Below, in pieces: positions 57,938-64,000 of a DNA stretch of 64,000 nucleotides. The position numbers and the translations under genes were made by a program. The stretch is from Nemopilema nomurai (taxonomy: Eukaryota; Cnidaria; Scyphozoa; Rhizostomeae; Rhizostomatidae), in contig ML133502.1 in the NCBI GenBank assembly GCA_003864495.1, positions 1-64,000 on the forward strand, given 5' to 3'. Each line of letters opens with the position of its first letter. Within the stretch, counting starts at the first letter, position 1. The notes under the pieces were generated by a model. The model was not told the origin of the DNA. It searched no databases and was given only the letters and a program-made list of their open reading frames with translations.

Positions 57938-60900
57938 ATGAGTCGTGAGCGAAGAAGCAGAAGCCCTGGTTCTCACCGAGTCTTCATGGGAAGACTACCA
58001 CGAGATGTAAGATTGCGGGATCTCGAAGATTTCTTCAAGGACGCCGGTTTCTCGAAGGCTGTTAGGGACATAACACTCAAAACTGGTTTTGCATTCATTG
58101 TGAGTTTTGCTTGCTTCCTAGCTAATGTCAACTGGTTTCTCTTTTCCAGGTGCTTTTAAGCTATCAAAATTACTGCCTTTTTGTTGCAACATTGTTCATT
58201 CGGGGTGTATCGATTTCTTAACCTACAGGAGTTCGCTGACTACAGAGACGCGGATGATGCAGTGTACGAGTTGAACCACAAAGATCTTCTTGGCACAAAA
58301 ATAATTCTCGATCATGCAAAACCAAACAGACCCGGTTATGGGGGTGGTCGACGAGATTATGGAGGTGGAGGTGGAGGTGGAGGTGGAGGTGGTGGAAGAA
58401 GGCAGTCAAGGTATGTTGTTAGTTTGTGGCAAAACTCCTGGTGATGTTCAACTTCGAAGTGATTTGTGTTGGACAAACAGAGAATTCTTTTAACCAGAAT
58501 GAAAGTAAACTGCATAATTGGCAAACTAAACTGCATAACACAGCCTAACCACGTTTGAACTTTTCATTATCAAAATTTTATTGTCAAAAGTAAAATTGCT
58601 ACTTAAATTTAAGTTGGTAAGCTCAAAAAGTGTTTTAGCAAACATGTAGAAACATGGTACAAGGTACCACACTTTAATGCATATAACTGCATTCTTTACA
58701 ACCACTGGTTGACTACAAGGAAATGACATTAAAAGTTTGAAAATTCCGCCCAATTTTTTACTTCCATTCAGAGGAACTAGTTTGCCCCCCCAGAATTGAT
58801 TTGTCAATGACGTTCATCAATTTTTATAAAAGAGACTCAGTCTTTCATTACTTTATTCATACACCAATATCATATTAAATCTTAAAAATATATAATAAGA
58901 TTTAGACTGTATCCCTTTTGATTAATATTTTGACTTCTAACAAACAGAATTCAATTCCTTATCTAATTGGTCCTATCAATCAATTGTTATAAGCTTCCCA
59001 TATAAACATCTTTTGTAATTCTATTCTTGCTACCTTCTACTTTAATTAAAAATCTTTTACGTTGAAGCAGTCGCTATGGGGCCCCGTATAACACAGACAA
59101 CAGGCTGGTTGTTGAAAATCTATCCAGTCGATGCGGTTGGCAGGTCCGTACATGAATTGTATTTTGTTTCAAGCATTTTGAGTTGTGTTCTTTTCAGTTT
59201 GTAACTATTTACAGCCAAAAGAGCTTGAAGGTGTTGGTACACATGTGAATGACAAATTGTCTAAATTGATCTTCTACTTGAAGTGTGCTAGTTCTATCAT
59301 CTAACCTTGTTGCAGTTATCACATAATAATTTTGATAAGAACTAATGCAATAAAAACCAAAGTAATACAAAGTTAAGACATGTCATCAATTCATAGTCAA
59401 TTAGATGTAGAGGTATCTGATTGATTTGCTACCAGTTGTAATATACTACAACTAAGCCAGAAAAAAAACATCTCATGAATTTCTTACTATTTTTACATTT
59501 CTTTAATCTGTTTTGCTTGACTAATTGTGTATTTTTTCCAGAGGTGCTTAGAACTAAATAAAATAAGTTTCTTTCAAATAATTTTATCTGCTGGTTATTG
59601 AAAAGTGACTCTTGATCAGGCTGCAAGCAAATTGAAATTTGTTTTGCAAAATAATTCATGATCATTTTCCTAAAACAATCGAAACATAGCTGCCCTTTAG
59701 CAGACAATAGGCAATGAAAAGCAGAAACACCAAGTACATCTTGCAAATCATTTAATTAGAACATAACTAGGTTTTTGGGTGTGAATTTCGTTCCACATTC
59801 CAAGGACAAGTATTGATATACTTATTAATTTTCTTTTGCAATTTTGCGGTGTTTCTGCTTTTCACTAGTGGTTCCTTTCAGCCTAATTTGTTTTGCTTTT
59901 TGTGTGACAGTTTCCAGTTACCAATTTGTAGAGATACTATAGTTTAGGTCTATAGACTATTCAGATATGGCTTATTTTAATCTATCTTTAATTTAGTATT
60001 AGTTTTTTAGAAAACTCACATTCATTTTCTCTTGATTTTCCTACTTTGTATAGATAATCTTTACTTGGATCTGGTCTGAATTTCTGGTCTCTCGTTTTGG
60101 TATACTTAAGAACACTTTTTCCCATGTGGCCAATCATTGATTCTCTGGGGTAAATCTGTGTTCGTGGTTTGGCTCAAAATCTTACTTGTTGTCCGTACTG
60201 GCCTTGGCTGTATGTAAGGAGTCTTTCTCTTTGTAAACCATTGGCATGGCAGAGTGACACCTTTGTTACTGGACCAAATATTCTTATGGCTACTCACTAA
60301 ATTTGGTTTTTTGACTTGTGGTGAGTAATTTGTTATCAGAAATAAAAAAGATAGAGCTAAAAACTAAGAAAGGACAATAGTGAGATATCTATTGTTAATC
60401 TCTTACACACGCCAAACATGTTCTTTAGATAGCTTATTAGCTTGCTATCTTATTAGCTTATCATCATTTAGAAAATAGATTGCTTTACCTTTCAGTAGAA
60501 CCACCACATTTGTTAGATACTGGTTTACTGCAATATTTTTAATAAGCACCCTGGGCAGGTTTAAATTTTAAAGCACGTAATGTGAAAGATTACTTTCTTT
60601 GGTTGTCTCTGCCATTTCTTGGTATTTTTGGATTGACACAAAACTATTAATATCAGTTTCTACAAATTTGAAAAAGCTTTATTTTTATTTATTTTTTTTC
60701 TGAACGTACATGCATGTCTAACATGCCTTTCATTAGATTGCTACAAATTAAAATGTTGCCATTAAAAGACCACTGCCACTTTTTAGCCTGCAGATGCTGC
60801 ATTATTTCAGATTTTGGTGAATAGAAGAATAATACCTTTCCAATTTTCCCAGTCTCCATCAAGAAGGATGCTCAAGGGTGCTTATTTGAATTATTTTGAG

Positions 60901-62213
60901 AAACCAGCTTTTAAGGGTGCATGCTACAGTGATCTTGATAATTTAAGCTTTACCTTGAACACTTGAAGCACTATCAGAGACATAATATATCTAGATTTTG
61001 TGTGCAAATGACATTAAAAGCATCTTTTATTTATAATATGATCTTTGGGGGTATCTTTGTCCCTTCAAGGCGCTAAATATGCATAAATTTTCACCGACTC
61101 TTCAAAGTCTTTTAAAAACTATTTGTTAAGAAGTGATATACCTATTATTCCTTAGCCCACTTAACTGTTTTAGGATCTGAAAGATCACTTCAGACAAGTA
61201 GGAGAGGTTTCATTTACAAAGTGTCACAGAGAAAAGATTGGAGAAGGGTAACATGAATTTCTTTAATTTTGCCTACAACTTGCGAAGCACCCTATGGATG
61301 TTATCAGCCATGAAGCTTCATGTATCTTTTTGACAAAGATCTGAACAAGAAATGCATTAGCATTCTTAATTGTTTCAAATAAATCCTATAGAACATACCA
61401 CAAACCGAAATGTGATGCTAGACTGTTCCAGAGCTTTATCTCATTAATTGATTTATGTGCTCCAAGGATTTTAAACATTAATACATAAATAAACTTTGAA
61501 AATACCTGGTAAGATAAAATACCTGGCTGATAGCATAAGCTCTTTGTTTGTTAGCTGTTCTTTATAAGTTGCTGTTAAAATGAAAAGTGGACATTGTCCC
61601 AATGCAAAAAGACTGTTAGATGGGACACATTCAGATTTTCAGACTTTTCATTTACTGTCCATTTTCAATTAACTAATTTCCTGTTTTAGATGTTTTTTTG
61701 CAAAGAAGCTTTCCATGTTATCTTTGGCTCTTATGGCATTTGAATGTTTGTGACAAATGGCGAAATTGGTCTGTTTATTTGCAGGGTTGTAGAGTTTGCA
61801 TCCAATCGGGATATGAAAGCAGCATTAAGCAAGCTAGAGGGATCTGTGCTGTATGGTAAAAGGATTCATCTGCTAGATGTAAGTGTTTAATTGACATCCA
61901 AATCATCGTTTGATAAGATGAGATATATACTATATATGATAACATGCAATGTTTAGCTTGCTTTTGTTACATTTAGTTGAATATTTTTTAGGATTCTCCA
62001 GCTGCTAAGCGTGATAGATCAAGGTCATTGTCAAGGTCACCAAGGCGGCGCTCACCGTCAAGGTCAAGGTCAAGATCGAAGTCAAGGTCAAGGTCTAGGT
62101 CTAGGTCTAGGTCACCAGTCAGGCGTGCATACTCAAGGTCACCATCTCGCTCACCAAAACCAAGACCATCTCGCTCACCAAAACCAAGGAGCCCAGGAGG
62201 ACAGGATGGCTGA
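57938..62213 (+). CDS. SR splicing factor of the SRSF4/5/6 type, six exons
   Basis: SR proteins of this class bind exonic enhancers and recruit the spliceosome, and shuttle between nucleus and cytoplasm. Exons are 57938-58099, 58229-58410, 59071-59143, 61174-61247, 61785-61878 and 61992-62213, all GT-AG and phase-consistent, giving 268 residues (human SRSF5 has 272). RRM1 has RNP2 (VFMGRL) and RNP1 (KTGFAFIEF). A glycine linker encoded by (GGTGGA)n follows. RRM2 is the pseudo-RRM (RLVVENLSSRCGWQDLKDHF). The RS domain is only about 60 residues (SRSRSRSKSRSRSRS). The normally invariant SWQDLKD is GWQDLKD here. Introns 2 (0.66 kb) and 3 (2.03 kb) are long relative to the exons. No frame defects were seen. 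Which of SRSF4, 5 or 6 is closest cannot be decided by eye. Confidence 0.95.
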
Positions 62214-62368
62214 TGCCATTCTAGTTTTACTTTTGTTTTTTAGGAAAGTAAAGAGTAAATGTTATATTCTCTTTTTTAGTATCCCATTGTTATAATTGCA
62301 ATGCTGGTTTACTTGAGTCGTCTTTCATTTTAAAGTGTAATGTCATTTATACTCTTGCCATTTGATCT

Positions 62369-62374
62369 AATAAA
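62369..62374 (+). terminator. SR-protein polyadenylation signal AATAAA
   Basis: A canonical AATAAA lies 156 bases after the SR-protein stop codon and is followed by T-rich sequence. Confidence 0.65.
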
Positions 62375-63107
62375 CTTGGTTTTATCTTCTCGTATCCTTA
62401 TTCCCCAATGTAACACTCCTCTTTGGTGTATTTAAGAAACAAAGGACGTTTCCAGGGATTTTGTCGTATAATTTAACAAGGAGCCCTACGGCAGTGTGAG
62501 AAGTAATGGGCAAGATCTTTGTTTTACAAGAAACTGTCTATAAACCAAGTCCAAAGATGACCAGAAGATTAAGAAACCGTGAAAGTGACCGTCTTGAAAC
62601 TCTAAACCGACGCTGATTGTGTTCACGTTACTTTCACCGCGCATCGGTCAATATAAAACTTTTCCCATCTCTGGCACAACTTTATTTGGGACATCTCTGT
62701 GACATTATCAAGAGTGGACGTAATGTCAGCGATATCGTTTCACACACAACTTCCTTATGCTAAGACAGTCTGATTTTAATTTTCTTATACTCTGCAGAGC
62801 CGTTCCTTTTTATCCATGCACGCATGGAAAATTGTCTCCAATCGAATTTCCTCTCACCTCAGTTCTAAGCGTACCTGGCGAGAACCGTTACGGGCGTTCA
62901 TACGAGAACTTTTCAGTACAGTTCTTTACGGTACCTACATTCTAGGTGGACCCGTTTGGTTACGGCTAGCGGTTCTGTTTGGAACGGTTTCATCAGTTCC
63001 CATGTGAACGCAAGGCCTATCCGTTACTTTTTGGGTAAGGTTACATTTCTGTGAAAACGCAGCCTTAAATATGTGTATGTTCAAAATACTATTTACGACG
63101 AGGAATG
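62375..63107. other. intergenic, no gene recognised
   Basis: No exon or repeat was recognised. Confidence 0.45.
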
Positions 63108-63235
63108 AGTAAAAGCTGAAAGATGAGAAAAGGCGAAATTATTGGTTGTTTTGTGACCAATCATGGCCAACAAACACCTTTCAGAAGGGTCCAAGGGAAA
63201 AAATCTTCTTTACATACACTTCGAATACCCAATTT
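63108..63235 (+). repeat. dispersed CCAAT-bearing repeat, copy 3 (diverged)
   Basis: This copy retains AAAGCTGA, ATTGGTT...GACCAATCA, TTTCAGAAGGGTCCAAGGGA and a CTTCTTT tract in the same order and orientation as copies 1 and 2, with more substitutions and gaps. Confidence 0.6.
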
Positions 63236-64000
63236 TTTTTGCCAAGCTCTAACATTCTTAAAATTTTCGTTTTTGAGCCTAAGATTGTTCTTAAATTATT
63301 CTTGTCCAAAACATGATGTAAATTCGCCTTAATATCAAAGAAAATAAATCTATTTTGTGTTTAGCTTCAACATAAATTACTCACAGAGCGGCTGAATGTA
63401 TCTTTAAACATACACATTTATATTCTTCAAATCTACAGTTCTTTTACTTTGGGAGAAAACTCAGATTAACGAGAAATTTTAGTCCTGATCAAGGTTGAGC
63501 CTGGCATTATTCTTAAATTATTCTTGAATTTTAGCAATTGAGCCTCAATTTTCTTAAAGACTTTTTCTGAAGAAAATTGTGTAATGGAATTTAGCATTGA
63601 TACAAAATGTTAGCCTAAACAAGAAGTTTATCGATTTCAACCTGACTTTAGAACTTATCTTTGTAATCGTTTCTTCATCAAGAAGAGAAGTGACTTGAAC
63701 GAGAAGCAAGCAATTGTGTAGTGGTGAAATGAAGAACAGAATGAATTCAGTACCTGTGCTCGTATCATCTTGAAAATTACAGAAATGAAACAAATTGCGC
63801 GATAACATATATGCCTATATTCAATACCAAATGGTATGCATTGAATGATATCGATAAAACCACAACCTGAAGTGTGCAATATTTTGCTGCTTTATGTAAT
63901 TGGTAAAAAAATTCACAAGCATTCTCACTTCGAAAGATAAACTGCCTGTAGTGTTTCAGTCACTGTTTCTTTAGATTGTCCTGAAATGTAATTTCAAGAT
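63236..64000. other. right edge, no gene recognised
   Basis: AT-rich sequence with short open frames only. Confidence 0.45.

Noticed and set aside
58218..58409. His/Leu repeat frame on the minus strand
   Set aside because: Antisense of the glycine-rich linker in the SR-protein exon 2.

Overview
This is a eukaryotic, intron-rich, AT-rich genomic window. The split genes with GT-AG introns, two single-exon class A GPCR genes, an ETS factor, and orthologues of PDCD10, ZRSR2, COPS9 and an SRSF4/5/6-type SR protein all point to an animal. The gene style and the transposon families suggest a non-bilaterian animal, most likely a cnidarian, but that placement is inference. Exons were assembled by hand from splice sites, reading phase and family resemblance. 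No database search was run.

Layout. 1-1483 is a 188-bp tandem satellite that runs off the left edge. 4705-5646 (+) is an intronless GPCR. 8220-8922 is a Tc1/mariner-like element with TA target duplications and a remnant helix-turn-helix transposase end. 9508-12426 (+) is a complete nine-exon PDCD10/CCM3 gene. It converges on a fifteen-exon ZRSR2-like splicing factor gene at 26015-13925 (-), whose exon 2 is one base short. 28460-36172 is a 7.7-kb DNA transposon with matching 8-bp target duplications, perfect 16-bp ends, GTGATT-rich subterminal arrays and a decayed transposase gene. A 2.24-kb hAT-type element, also with its own 8-bp duplication, is nested inside that gene. 36943-39141 (+) is an ETS-domain gene. 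42736-45319 (+) is a large two-exon gene of unknown function. 47013-48047 (-) is a three-exon COPS9 (CSNAP) microprotein gene of 57 codons. 48373-51460 is a pogo/Tigger-like (DDE_1) element carrying thirteen copies of a 76-bp repeat and a fold-back element with a 9-bp duplication. 54189-55142 (-) is a second intronless GPCR. 57938-62213 (+) is a six-exon SR protein gene.

The host genes look like unrelated single-copy housekeeping and signalling genes rather than a functional cluster. ZRSR2 and the SR protein both act in pre-mRNA splicing, COPS9 belongs to the COP9 signalosome, and PDCD10 is a STRIPAK/CCM adaptor. The most unusual content is the layered transposon history: elements nested in elements, with target duplications readable at nearly every boundary. 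The other notable points are the apparent single-base lesion in ZRSR2 exon 2 and a dispersed CCAAT-bearing repeat present three times in the right-hand 12 kb.
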